From: Lachnospiraceae bacterium UBA7196
GTDB lineage: Bacteria; Bacillota; Clostridia; Lachnospirales; Lachnospiraceae
Assembly: GCA_002490835.1 (NCBI GenBank)
Contig: DKUU01000012.1
Span: forward strand, 62,492-126,491
DNA length: 64,000 nt
Direction of reading: 5' to 3'
This document shows positions 50,814 through 59,350 of this stretch, piece after piece. A program made the position numbers and the translations under genes. The notes below the pieces were generated by a model that worked only from the letters and a program-made list of their open reading frames with translations, did not search any database and was not told the origin of the DNA. The first letter of the stretch is position 1; the number at the start of each line of letters is the position of its first letter.

Positions 50814-52946
50814 TCAGATACTCCTAAAGTCAACCTCATTTCCGCCCGCCGCCAGTTTCTCCGTCAGGCATCTCTTAAGTCCTGCATGCTCCGGTCTCAA
50901 AAGATCGGGGTCCTCCGCAAGGATTTTGTCCGCCCAGTCGCTGGCACTCTGCAAGATAGCGGCATCCTGATAGATATCCCCCAGCGCAAACTGTAACTCG
51001 CCGCTCTGCCTGATGCCAAAAAGATCGCCCGGCCCGCGCAGTGCAAGATCCTTGCCCGCTATCACGAAGCCGTCGTTTGATTCATTCAGGATTTTCAGGC
51101 GTTCCATGGTCTCCGGCCGCTCGGAAGCGCTGATAAAGATACAGTAGGACTGCTTGTCGCCGCGCCCCACCCGGCCTCTGAGCTGATGGAGCTGGGCCAG
51201 CCCGAAGCGTTCCGCGTTCTCGATCAGCATCACCGTGGCGTTCGGCACATTGATGCCCACCTCGATCACGGTAGTAGACACCAGCACATCGATGTTGTGC
51301 GCCTCGAACGCTTCCATAATGCGGGTTTTCTCTACGGGCCGCATCCGTCCGTGAAGGGCGGCCACTCTGACAGACGCAGGAAGCGCACTCTGTAACTTCT
51401 TTGTGTATGTTCCCACATCCTCAAGCTCCTGAGACTCGCCCTCCTCCACCATCGGGCAGATCACATAGACCTGACTGCCGCCGGCCACCTCTTTTTCAAT
51501 GAATTTATAGGCGGTGTTCCGATAATTTGTATTTACCACACAGTTTTTGATAGGAAGTCTGTCCGCCGGAAGTTCATCCAACACAGAAATATGCAGGTCC
51601 CCGTAGAGGATAATGGCCAGCGTCCGCGGTATTGGGGTTGCGCTCATCACAAGCACATGGACCGCGCCGCCCTTCTCGAAAGCCTCATTACTTTCCTCCG
51701 CACCGCCTGACGTTTTCTGCGACAACGCACTATCCGACATCGCGCCGCCTTTCTCCGCCAGCTTCTCCCGCTGTCTGACGCCGAAGCGGTGCTGTTCGTC
51801 GGTGATGACAAGGGCTAAATTCCTGTAAACGACCTTCTCCTGTATGAGGGCGTGCGTCCCCAGAATGATATCCGCCTCGCCACTCTCGATATTCGCGTAG
51901 ATTTCCCGTCTGTCTTTTGCCGTGACCGAACCGGTCAACAAAACCGGGCTGATTTCCAGACCATACTTTTTTTTCAGGGATAGCAGGCTCTCATAATGCT
52001 GTCTGGCCAGCACCTCAGTCGGCGCCATCATCGCCCCCTGATAGCCGTTTGCCACACACATGATCAGTGAGAGAAAGGCCAAAATGGTCTTGCCGGATCC
52101 GACATCACCCTGAATCAGACGGTTCATCACGCTCTCTCCGCAAAGATCACTCTGTATTTCTCCCCACACCCGCGCCTGCGCCCCTGTCAGGCGGTAAGGC
52201 AGAGCTTCGATCAGCCGCTTTGTCTGCGCCACCTCGATCATGGGATAAGCGTTTTGTTCACGCTCTCCCGCTTCCTTGAGCTTGCGGACCGCCAGAATAA
52301 ACTGAAAGAACTCGTCATAAACCAGCCTTTTTCTGGCCTCCACCAACGTCTGTCTGTTTGTGGGAAAGTGCATCTGCGAGACCGCCTCCAAAAGGCTGAC
52401 AAAACCTTCCCTGCTGCGAATCTCCTCCGGCAGAGAATCTTCCGCGAACGTCACCAGCCCGATGGCCTGTTTGACCGCCTTGGTGACAGCGTTGTTGGTC
52501 AGGCCCTTGGTAACGGCGTAACGCGGCTGCAGGGCATCCACCAGTTTTCCATACTCTTCCGGCTTATAAATCTTTGCCTGTTCCATGGAACAGCGCTCTT
52601 TCCCCCGATGCAGCCGACCTCTGAACAGGTAGGGAACGCCGCGCTTTAAGCTGTTTTTTAGGTAAGGCATATTAAAATAAGTCAGATGCAGCACGCCGCC
52701 CTCGCAGGAGGCCTGAAAACTGGTGATGGAAAGTCCGCGGACATGCCTTGTCTCCACATTTCCTGCAAGTTTTCCTTCCACTGTCACGATTTCTTCCGGC
52801 TGCGCCGTTGAAAGCGGCACCGGCGCCGAAAACTGCTCGTAATCCCGCGGATAATAACGGACCAGTTCTTCCGCCGTATCAATATGTAATTTTTCAAAGA
52901 GGGCGGCGGTTTTGTCACCGACGCCCTTTAAAGATCTGATATCCAT
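50814..52946 (-). CDS. recG: ATP-dependent DNA helicase RecG
   Basis: A 710-residue RecG, which remodels stalled forks and branched DNA. The wedge OB fold is N-terminal (about 55-150). Helicase motifs are GDVGSGKT (motif I, about 280-287), ITDEQHRFG (motif II), VMSATPIPRTLAI (motif III) and the C-terminal QLRGRVGRG. Between motif II and III a low-complexity insertion of about 25 residues (SDSALSQKTSGGAEESN) is present. It starts 15 bases after fakA ends. Confidence 0.95.
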   Translation of the reverse strand: MDIRSLKGVGDKTAALFEKLHIDTAEELVRYYPRDYEQFSAPVPLSTAQPEEIVTVEGKLAGNVETRHVRGLSITSFQASCEGGVLHLTYFNMPYLKNSLKRGVPYLFRGRLHRGKERCSMEQAKIYKPEEYGKLVDALQPRYAVTKGLTNNAVTKAVKQAIGLVTFAEDSLPEEIRSREGFVSLLEAVSQMHFPTNRQTLVEARKRLVYDEFFQFILAVRKLKEAGEREQNAYPMIEVAQTKRLIEALPYRLTGAQARVWGEIQSDLCGESVMNRLIQGDVGSGKTILAFLSLIMCVANGYQGAMMAPTEVLARQHYESLLSLKKKYGLEISPVLLTGSVTAKDRREIYANIESGEADIILGTHALIQEKVVYRNLALVITDEQHRFGVRQREKLAEKGGAMSDSALSQKTSGGAEESNEAFEKGGAVHVLVMSATPIPRTLAIILYGDLHISVLDELPADRLPIKNCVVNTNYRNTAYKFIEKEVAGGSQVYVICPMVEEGESQELEDVGTYTKKLQSALPASVRVAALHGRMRPVEKTRIMEAFEAHNIDVLVSTTVIEVGINVPNATVMLIENAERFGLAQLHQLRGRVGRGDKQSYCIFISASERPETMERLKILNESNDGFVIAGKDLALRGPGDLFGIRQSGELQFALGDIYQDAAILQSASDWADKILAEDPDLLRPEHAGLKRCLTEKLAAGGNEVDFRSI

Positions 52947-52961
52947 ATTTCCTCGTTTTAT

Positions 52962-54650
52962 CTACTCCGCTGAGATGATATAGTAGTAGATCGGCTGTCC
53001 ACCGTACTGTAACTCAATATCACAGTCAGGATACTTCTCGGCAAGCCGCTCGCTTAACTTCTCAGCATCGTCCTTATCGATCTCCTCACCGTAATAGACG
53101 CTAATCAGCTCCTTTTCCGGCGTCATCATGGCATCCACCAGCTCGAGCGTCACGCCAGAAATAGATGTTCCGACCGACAGGATTCCGTGATCGCCAAGTC
53201 CCATAAAGTCGCCCTGCCTGATCTCTCTTCCATCAATGTGCGTATCCCGTACCGCATAGGTAACCTGCCCTGTCGCCACGGCCCCGATCTCTGAAAGCAT
53301 CGTCTCCGTATTTTCCTCCACGGACAGATCGGGCACATAGTTGATGACCGCCGTAATGCCCTGCGGCACCGTCTTTGTGGGGATCACTATAATCTTTTTG
53401 TCCTTCACCAGCGACTGTGCCTGATTGGCCGCCAGAATGATGTTTTTGTTGTTCGGAAAGATGAAAATATTGTCGGCGTTCACCTTGTCAATGGCGTTTA
53501 GCATATCTTCGGTGCTGGGATTCATGGTCTGGCCGCCCTCGATGATATGGTCTACGCCAAGTCCCTTAAAGATCTCGCCAATCCCATCCCCCACGGAGAC
53601 GGCGATAAAGCCCACATCTTTCTTTGGTCCGGGAAGGTCATCATCCTCCTTGGACTTTTCCTCCTGCTTCGACATCTTAAACAGCTTCTCCTGATGCTCG
53701 AGCCGCATATTGTCAATCTTCATATTGGAGAGTGCGCCGTATTTTAATGCTTTCTGGATTGCCATACCGGGATCGTTGGTATGTACGTGGACCTTGACCA
53801 CGTCCTCGTCCGCTACCACTACGATAGAATCCCCGATCGACTCCAGATACGCCTTGAAGTCCATCTCCATTTTAATATTAAACACCTTGTTCAGCATAAT
53901 GATGAACTCGGTACAGTAACCGAATTTAATCTCTGCGCCGGCCTGTGCCTCAAAACTCTTTGCACCGGTCACGCTTCCGGGAGCCGGTCCCGCGCTCTTT
54001 TCGACCGTCAGATCGATCTCTTTGCCAAGATAGGCGTCATATGCTCCCTTTAAGACCTGCATCAGTCCTTGACCACCCGAGTCAACAACGCCTGCCTGCT
54101 TTAAGACGGGCAGCATCTCCGGCGTCTGCTGCAGTACCTCGTCCGCATGAGCGATCACCTGACCCAAAAACTCCTCCAAATCTGTAACGCCTGTGTCCGC
54201 AAGCTCTCTCGCCTTCACTGCGCCGCCCTTGGCCACCGTGAGGATCGTACCTTCCTTAGGCTTCATCACAGCCTTGTAGGCCGTCTCCACCGCCTTCTCA
54301 AAGGCGGCTGCAAGAATCGGGACCGTAATTTCCTGACACTCCTTTACACCCTTGGTAAATCCGCGGAACAGTTGGGAAAGGATCACGCCCGAATTGCCTC
54401 TCGCCCCTCTCAGGGACCCTGATGAGATTGCCTTGCACAGGGAAATCATATCGATGTCTCCCATATCGTAGAGGGCGGACACTTCCCTCGCCGCCGCCAT
54501 GATCGTCATGGTCATGTTCGTACCCGTATCGCCATCCGGCACCGGGAACACATTTAACTCATTGATCCATTCCTTTTTATTTTCCAGATTCTTTGCTCCG
54601 GCTAAGAACATCTTAGCCATCAGCTTGGCATCTATCGTATTTGAACCCAA
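52962..54650 (-). CDS. fakA: Fatty-acid kinase catalytic subunit FakA (YloV, DAK2 domain)
   Basis: A 562-residue protein with an N-terminal DhaL/DAK2 kinase domain (about 10-200; NVFPVPDGDTGTNM and GARGNSGVILSQLFRG) and a C-terminal DegV-like-paired part. With a DegV (FakB) protein it phosphorylates exogenous fatty acids for lipid synthesis. The start is TTG with GAGGAGG nine bases upstream. Both partners are encoded in this unit (degV 2.3 kb downstream). Assignment of FakA rests on family membership. Confidence 0.93.
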   Translation of the reverse strand: MGSNTIDAKLMAKMFLAGAKNLENKKEWINELNVFPVPDGDTGTNMTMTIMAAAREVSALYDMGDIDMISLCKAISSGSLRGARGNSGVILSQLFRGFTKGVKECQEITVPILAAAFEKAVETAYKAVMKPKEGTILTVAKGGAVKARELADTGVTDLEEFLGQVIAHADEVLQQTPEMLPVLKQAGVVDSGGQGLMQVLKGAYDAYLGKEIDLTVEKSAGPAPGSVTGAKSFEAQAGAEIKFGYCTEFIIMLNKVFNIKMEMDFKAYLESIGDSIVVVADEDVVKVHVHTNDPGMAIQKALKYGALSNMKIDNMRLEHQEKLFKMSKQEEKSKEDDDLPGPKKDVGFIAVSVGDGIGEIFKGLGVDHIIEGGQTMNPSTEDMLNAIDKVNADNIFIFPNNKNIILAANQAQSLVKDKKIIVIPTKTVPQGITAVINYVPDLSVEENTETMLSEIGAVATGQVTYAVRDTHIDGREIRQGDFMGLGDHGILSVGTSISGVTLELVDAMMTPEKELISVYYGEEIDKDDAEKLSERLAEKYPDCDIELQYGGQPIYYYIISAE

Positions 54651-54747
54651 CGTTTCATCCTCCTCTAATCTGATTCATCCTGCGATCCCGTGTTTATGGC
54701 TTTGGCACAAACTTGGGACCAAAAAATCAGCACCTCAGTGCGATTTT

Positions 54748-55107
54748 TCAATCTATCACCCGCACACCTTCCACAAAGATGTTGATCTTTTCTACCGGAA
54801 TTCCGGCAAATTCCTCCACCTTGTACTTCACACTGTCAATCAGATTATCGGCTACTGCCAGAATGCTCACGCCGTAAGAAACAATGATGTGAAAATTTAT
54901 GGTGAGTTTATTATTGTTCAGAAACACCCGTATACCGCGGGTCATGCTGTCCTTTTTTAAAAGCTTTACCAGACCGTCCTTTACGCTCATACTCGCCATA
55001 CCGACCACACCGAAGCACTCTGTCGCCACAGTTCCCGCATACTGCGCGATCACTTCCTGATCGATCGAGATATTCCCCATATGGGTATCCATTGAAGAGA
55101 CTTTCAT
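54748..55107 (-). CDS. Asp23/Gls24 family protein (YloU-like)
   Basis: A 119-residue Asp23-domain protein (YloU type), linked to the envelope stress response and in some species to lipid metabolism. IAQYAGTVATECFGVVGMAS and NFHIIVSYGVSILAVADNL are the domain core. GGAGG lies six bases before the ATG. Asp23 followed by FakA is conserved in Firmicutes. An extended -10 promoter lies just upstream. Confidence 0.93.
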   Translation of the reverse strand: MKVSSMDTHMGNISIDQEVIAQYAGTVATECFGVVGMASMSVKDGLVKLLKKDSMTRGIRVFLNNNKLTINFHIIVSYGVSILAVADNLIDSVKYKVEEFAGIPVEKINIFVEGVRVID

Positions 55108-55139
55108 AGACTACCTCCTGTATCATAATAATTATATAC

Positions 55140-55148
55140 ATTATAGCA
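55140..55148 (-). promoter_or_regulatory. Extended -10 promoter of the asp23-fakA-recG-degV unit
   Basis: On the minus strand TGCTATAAT fits an extended -10 element. The -35 region is weak. It lies about 35 bases before the asp23 start, divergent from the rpmB promoter. Confidence 0.6.
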
Positions 55149-55192
55149 AAAAAGAATCCGAAAAGAAACCGAAAAAAAAGTATAAATTGCGC

Positions 55193-55221
55193 TTGCATTT
55201 CATTTCACTTTCTGCTATCAT
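55193..55221 (+). promoter_or_regulatory. rpmB promoter
   Basis: TTGCAT (55193-55198) and TATCAT (55216-55221) are 17 bases apart. The transcript would start near 55228, just before a two-hairpin repeat in the leader. Confidence 0.7.
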
Positions 55222-55234
55222 ATCAATTGTTGCT

Positions 55235-55275
55235 AATCGAGCAAGCTCGATTACGAGATTCGCTTCGCGAACTCG
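55235..55275. repeat. Two-hairpin repeat in the rpmB leader
   Basis: AATCGAGC-AA-GCTCGATT (55235-55252) is a perfect stem, followed by CGAG-A-TTCGC-TTC-GCGAA-CTCG (55254-55275) with one bulge. It resembles the other repeats in layout and in the TTCGC/GCGAA core. It lies 40 bases before the rpmB start codon. Confidence 0.7.
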
Positions 55276-55315
55276 GGTTTTATGATACTATTATGATTTG
55301 TTAGGAGGTGTCAAG

Positions 55316-55501
55316 ATGGCTAAATGTGATATTTGTGGTAAGGGCGCTCATTTCGGTAATAATGTCAGCCATTCTCATAGAAGATCCAACAGGATCTGGA
55401 ATTCCAACATTCAGAATGTGAAATGTAAGGTGAATGGCGGCAACAAGAGACTTCATGTTTGCACGCGCTGCTTACGTTCCGGCGCTGTTGAGCGCGCATA
55501 A
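55316..55501 (+). CDS. rpmB: 50S ribosomal protein L28
   Basis: A 61-residue L28, starting MAKCDICGKGAHFGNNVSHS, with the CxxC pair (CDIC) and a second pair near the end (CTRC), the zinc-binding form. The GTG/ATG further upstream belongs to the leader; TAGGAGGTG lies six bases before the ATG at 55316. It is transcribed alone, divergent from asp23, and ends before a clear terminator. Confidence 0.97.
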   Translation: MAKCDICGKGAHFGNNVSHSHRRSNRIWNSNIQNVKCKVNGGNKRLHVCTRCLRSGAVERA

Positions 55502-55549
55502 TTTTCGCGAATGAGCATAGTCTGAAAGTTAAATCACATAAAACATAGA

Positions 55550-55578
55550 AAGAGTCGGCAGCTTCCGGCTCTTTTTTC
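55550..55578 (+). terminator. Terminator after rpmB
   Basis: AGAGTCGG (55551-55558) pairs with CCGGCTCT (55565-55572), followed by six T residues. Confidence 0.87.
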
Positions 55579-55608
55579 TGCCTCATTCCAAAATGCACGT
55601 CGGAATTT

Positions 55609-56100
55609 TTACAAATTTAATTCACAGACAAACTTCATCATACGCGCAGATACCATTTCCTGCTCTCTCATCTGTAGCAGAGTGCTCCTGTCCACCCATC
55701 TGTAATCAATCGTCTCCCCTTCCTGAAGGACGATAGCATCCTTGCTGCCGTCTGTGACACACAAATACTCCACATAGAGGCAATGCGTTTTGTCCTGTAC
55801 GACGCGCCCTATTTCTTCCAGATTCAGCGCGGATATTCCCGTCTCTTCCCGCAATTCCCTGCACGCACAATCAAAGGCTGTTTCCCCCTTAAGCGCCGAA
55901 CCGCCGGCTGACAGTTCCCACATACCGCCATAATGCTTATTCAAATCCCTCTGCATCAGCAGATAGCTGCCGTCCCTGTGTTTTACCGCGACATCACATA
56001 CCAGATGATATACGCCGTCAGGGATCGCTTCGTCCCTCACTAACGTCAGCCCTTCTATTTTGTTCCATGTTTTATCATAGGCATCCCACAACTCAGCCAT
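55609..56100 (-). CDS. Nudix hydrolase
   Basis: A 163-residue Nudix enzyme. The Nudix box is complete: G at GGSALKGETAFD, then REL-REET-GI (about 67-89), with the metal-binding REETG. The N-terminal part (MAELWDAYDKTWNKIEG) resembles isopentenyl-diphosphate-isomerase-like and other Nudix proteins of Firmicutes; the substrate is unknown. The start at 56100 has AGGTG upstream, in preference to 56112. Confidence 0.87.
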   Translation of the reverse strand: MAELWDAYDKTWNKIEGLTLVRDEAIPDGVYHLVCDVAVKHRDGSYLLMQRDLNKHYGGMWELSAGGSALKGETAFDCACRELREETGISALNLEEIGRVVQDKTHCLYVEYLCVTDGSKDAIVLQEGETIDYRWVDRSTLLQMREQEMVSARMMKFVCELNL

Positions 56101-56168
56101 AATACACCTCATTCCAAAACAGATTGTCTTTTTGCCTTACGCCTCTGCAAAGAAAAAGCAGGCACTCT

Positions 56169-56708
56169 CTACGCCTGCTTAGACTTTTCAAACTCCCTCT
56201 TCAAGCTCTCGTACTCCCTGTTGATCTTCTGGATGATCTCCGTGTCCCCGGCAAGGTTGTCCGGATGGAAGATCTTCGTCAGGTCCTTATACCGTTTTTT
56301 CAGGGTCAGGGGATTTTTCACGCCGTGAAAGAAGACGCTTACCTCGGGCAGTCCGTCGTAGAGACCGTGCTCCTCCATAAACTCCTTTTCGGCAGTAAGC
56401 CTTGCCCACTCCTTGTCAAGCCGCCTGCGGTCCATGTCAAGCTTCTGAAAACCGTCCTTGATGATCTCCAGCTTCTCCGCCACGAGCTGATGATCCTTCT
56501 TGATCCGCCGCTGTTCATTAGTCATTTTTCGGTTCAAAACCTTCATTTCTTCCTGAAACCGCTGCTTTTCTTCATCGAACTTCGTCTGCTTTTCCTCAAG
56601 CTCCGCCGCCGCCGTCGCCAGACGGATGTTCTCCCGAAACAGCCATGCCTTCAGCTCCTGCAGAGAATCCTGCGAAGCCCCCTCATCGGCAAGTATATCT
56701 TCTGTCAT
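56169..56708 (-). CDS. J-domain protein with an N-terminal coiled coil
   Basis: A 179-residue protein. Residues 10-105 form a long charged coiled coil (EEKQTKFDEEKQRFQEEM). The C-terminal part is a J domain, with the HPD motif in KIFHPDNLAGD (about 140-150) and YESLKREFE after it, so it should stimulate a DnaK ATPase. It lacks the Gly-rich and zinc parts of DnaJ. GGAAGGAG precedes the ATG. The client is unknown. A 46-residue membrane-protein gene lies 15 bases upstream. Confidence 0.85.
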   Translation of the reverse strand: MTEDILADEGASQDSLQELKAWLFRENIRLATAAAELEEKQTKFDEEKQRFQEEMKVLNRKMTNEQRRIKKDHQLVAEKLEIIKDGFQKLDMDRRRLDKEWARLTAEKEFMEEHGLYDGLPEVSVFFHGVKNPLTLKKRYKDLTKIFHPDNLAGDTEIIQKINREYESLKREFEKSKQA

Positions 56709-56723
56709 ATTGCTCTCCTTCCG

Positions 56724-56864
56724 TTAATCGCAGCAAAAAAAGCCGTATCCTACCAGCACAAGCAGCGCGATCAACAAGATCCCCAGAAAACGATTTACCA
56801 GAAACAGCATAATGATCATGCCCGCGGCAACGCACAAAGCGACAAAACCGATCATTTTTTTCAT
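56724..56864 (-). CDS. 46-residue membrane protein
   Basis: A short open frame with ATG at 56864 and TAA at 56724-56726. The protein is almost entirely hydrophobic, with two likely helices (about 5-22 and 25-43), a basic start (MKKM) and the end GYGFFCCD. GGGGTGG lies four bases before the ATG, and the J-domain gene begins 15 bases after the stop, so it looks like the first gene of a pair. Its length and composition suggest a single or double membrane anchor. No function can be named. Confidence 0.7.
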   Translation of the reverse strand: MKKMIGFVALCVAAGMIIMLFLVNRFLGILLIALLVLVGYGFFCCD

Positions 56865-56930
56865 AGGCCACCCCTGCTTATGCTCTTACGATACCATATG
56901 CCGCACCCTCTCTAAAGGTGCTTTTCCTAT

Positions 56931-57320
56931 TTATTCTTCTTCCGGAAAGGCGATATCCACCGCCTTATCGTCCTCCATCATCTCTTCCTTAGGCGCAGTA
57001 AACTTCTCCACCACATCCGGAATCATGTCAAGCACCTTGGTCACCATATCCTGATTCTTGACATTCACCAGTTTGGTAGAGCCATTTTTGATCACCAGCA
57101 CGGCGCTTGGGCTCATCTTTGCGGAAAATCCACCGCCGCCGCCGTTTTTCTTGTCCGACGCGCTTGCGCCCGCACCGACGCCAAAACTCACATCCACAAG
57201 GGGCAGAATGATGGTGTCCCCCACCTGCGTAGCGTCTCCAACCACCGTCTTGGTGCCGATCACCGCATTCATTCCCTTCATCAGGGACTCTATCACACCG
57301 CCAAAATTATTCTCAGCCAT
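56931..57320 (-). CDS. gerW: GerW/YtfJ family spore protein
   Basis: A 129-residue GerW family protein, needed for normal spore germination in Bacillus. Marks are GTKTVVGDATQVGDTIILPL and VSFGVGAGASASDKKNGGGGG-type Gly run, and SAVLVIKNGSTKLVNV. It follows the DUF2953 gene with no gap, an order known as ytfI-ytfJ. Its presence suggests the organism can sporulate or descends from spore formers. Confidence 0.92.
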   Translation of the reverse strand: MAENNFGGVIESLMKGMNAVIGTKTVVGDATQVGDTIILPLVDVSFGVGAGASASDKKNGGGGGFSAKMSPSAVLVIKNGSTKLVNVKNQDMVTKVLDMIPDVVEKFTAPKEEMMEDDKAVDIAFPEEE

Positions 57321-58397
57321 TTACTGCCTCCTTTTCAACAGCTTGTATAGTTTTCTGATATCTTTATTGAAATAAATCTTAACTGCCGTCCGCAAAAACG
57401 TGAATATACAAAGCTTCCCGACGATTAGCACCTGTCCCTCCAGACGCTTGTTTTCAAAATCTCCCCTGACATCCACATGACCGCCGATAATCGGGTAAAG
57501 CATGCCGCAGATTGCAAGGATCTCTCCGGTGGAAGCCGGATCGTCCATACCGACAATGAGCGACGCCTCAAATTTTCGGGGCTTTACGCTCTTAACAATC
57601 GAAAGAAGTTCGCCCTTACAGAGGGCAAAGGAGCGTTTAAAAGGCTCTCCTTCCACCACTTCCCGATAATACTCTATTGTTTCCGATACAGACCTTATTT
57701 TATCACAGAATCTGTTGATTGTGTACTGTATATTTTCAAAGAAGCTCTTGATTTTCTCATAAAGTTTCCGCAGGATTTCCCAAATGGCGCGCAGCTTGTC
57801 TCGCAAGCCGGGCTTTTCCGGCGCTTCTTCGGACGCTTCCCCGTTTTCGTCCTCCGTCCGGTCCCATGGCGGCGGCAACGTAATCTGCTCCGCTTCCACG
57901 CGGCGTTCCTGCGATATGCCGCCTGTCTCTGACAGTTCGGCCGCATCTGTTACGCTTTCTCCCGATGCGCCGTCTGTTATCACCGTTTCCGCCGTCTGTC
58001 CGCTCTCCGTCCCGTCTTTTTGCAGGGGCAGCTTCTCGTTTTCAGCTCCTTTCTCCTGTTTTTCCTGTTTTTCCCGCTTTCCGCCGGTTTCCTCTTCCTC
58101 CGCCTTCTCTCTGCGCTTTTCTTTTTTAGGCATCCGGAATACCGTAAAAAACGCTACTCTTGCCCGTACAAATACTTTGCCGTCAAAGCGCAGGAGAAAA
58201 TTGATCAAATGCAACAGCCATGTAACTTTCACCCGCACCGCCACCGGCGGTTCTCCCTCTCCTTCCCGTCTTGCCGCCTCGATCCGATAGCGGACAGGCA
58301 CAAAAAGCGCACAGGCGATTCCCAGAAGAAATAACCCCAGAATGACAAGGAGTACGATCCCTATGATCTTTAAGATAAGCAGCAGAATATGTAGCAT
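57321..58397 (-). CDS. DUF2953 family membrane protein (YtfI-like)
   Basis: A 358-residue protein with an N-terminal helix (about 5-33), a DUF2953 domain split by a long charged linker (about 100-190, rich in Glu, Lys and Gln), and a C-terminal part with a helix near the end (ILIVGKLCIFTFLRTAVKIYF). In sporulating Firmicutes it pairs with GerW, but its role is unknown. GGAGAG precedes the ATG. It directly precedes gerW. Confidence 0.88.
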   Translation of the reverse strand: MLHILLLILKIIGIVLLVILGLFLLGIACALFVPVRYRIEAARREGEGEPPVAVRVKVTWLLHLINFLLRFDGKVFVRARVAFFTVFRMPKKEKRREKAEEEETGGKREKQEKQEKGAENEKLPLQKDGTESGQTAETVITDGASGESVTDAAELSETGGISQERRVEAEQITLPPPWDRTEDENGEASEEAPEKPGLRDKLRAIWEILRKLYEKIKSFFENIQYTINRFCDKIRSVSETIEYYREVVEGEPFKRSFALCKGELLSIVKSVKPRKFEASLIVGMDDPASTGEILAICGMLYPIIGGHVDVRGDFENKRLEGQVLIVGKLCIFTFLRTAVKIYFNKDIRKLYKLLKRRQ

Positions 58398-58439
58398 GTT
58401 CTCTCCAAACCCAAAATTTAGTCTGACGCCGACTCCCGG

Positions 58440-58769
58440 CTATGCCAAAAATCCCTCCGGATCGGTCTGCGCCAAGTATTTCACAAGGGAGACTTCACCC
58501 GTGGCCGCAAGAGCGTCCTTTGCCATCCTTTCAATCAGCGCATAAGCCTCCTCTTTGCCGTTTGCCAGCCCTACGATGCAGCCGGGCGGATTCTCTTTAT
58601 AATACCACTGCACTAGTAAAACGCTGGAACAGATTTCCAATCGGGCGGTGTCCCGCATGTAGGCAATCACATAAAATCCCGGCTTACACTTATGGCGCTT
58701 CAATTTCTTTATTAGCCTTTCCGGCTTTTTCACAGTATCCCCAATATAAAGGTTTTTATATAATTTCAT
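58440..58769 (-). CDS. Conserved hypothetical protein
   Basis: A 109-residue soluble protein that I cannot assign. It is basic at the N terminus (KKPERLIKKLKRHKCKPG), with a central beta-like segment GFYVIAYMRDTARLEICSS and a small helix near the end. GGAGAAATGG lies upstream of the ATG. It lies 42 bases upstream of the DUF2953 gene on the same strand. No motif suggests a catalytic role. Confidence 0.7.
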   Translation of the reverse strand: MKLYKNLYIGDTVKKPERLIKKLKRHKCKPGFYVIAYMRDTARLEICSSVLLVQWYYKENPPGCIVGLANGKEEAYALIERMAKDALAATGEVSLVKYLAQTDPEGFLA

Positions 58770-58814
58770 GCGTTTATACCATTTCTCCGAAGCAATTATC
58801 CTAAATCATTTCAG

Positions 58815-58860
58815 GAGAATTGCAACGCAATTCTCTTAGCGCAGAGTGCCGACTCTGCGC
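58815..58860. repeat. Two-hairpin repeat near 58.8 kb
   Basis: GAGAATTGC-AAC-GCAATTCTC (58815-58835) and GCGCAGAGT-GCCG-ACTCTGCGC (58839-58860) are two perfect stems in a row, laid out like the other elements. It lies between the hypothetical gene and the DUF6472 gene. Confidence 0.75.
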
Positions 58861-58914
58861 TTATTATATCACACCGGGCAAAAAGAAAACAGAAGTTTTT
58901 CCCCGCACACGCTT

Positions 58915-59100
58915 TCACATCTGTTTTCTCACGATACTGTACTCGTCGTCTCTCTGATAAAACGCGCAGTCAAAACTCCCGCCGTCGAGAAAATGCCGCA
59001 TATCGTCCTCATCCAGATCTACCATGCACACATAATACTCGTAGTCTTCGTCATACTGATAATTGCTGCAAGTGTCGCACATACTCATATACCGCCTCAT
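58915..59100 (-). CDS. DUF6472-like small cysteine protein
   Basis: A 61-residue acidic protein with CDTCSNYQYDEDYEYYVC, a CxxC...C pattern that could bind a metal, and GGSFDCAFYQRDDEYSIVRKQ at the end. This matches small DUF6472 proteins of Lachnospiraceae, function unknown. Two other ATGs lie within the first six codons, so the start is not certain. Confidence 0.75.
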   Translation of the reverse strand: MRRYMSMCDTCSNYQYDEDYEYYVCMVDLDEDDMRHFLDGGSFDCAFYQRDDEYSIVRKQM

Positions 59101-59223
59101 TTCCGCGCCGCTTACCGGACGCCGCTGAAAACATCGCTGTACCGCCTTTGTCTTTTTCAGGCCGCCTATATCGGTTTTTTACAAGATTCCTCCCGTTTTA
59201 TCCGCTAATCAGGGAAGAAATGA

Positions 59224-59251
59224 TTGACTTCTCAGGCAGAAGTTTTATACT
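59224..59251 (+). promoter_or_regulatory. Promoter of the HD-GYP-like gene
   Basis: TTGACT (59224-59229) and TATACT (59246-59251) are 16 bases apart, giving a leader of about 90 bases. Confidence 0.65.
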
Positions 59252-59350
59252 AAATATGTATCTTATTTTAAAAAGTATATCATGCAGCCACTACATATAG
59301 GGACTTGTCCGGCCTTGGCCGCGCGTCCCGCAGACAGGAGGTCATACTGT

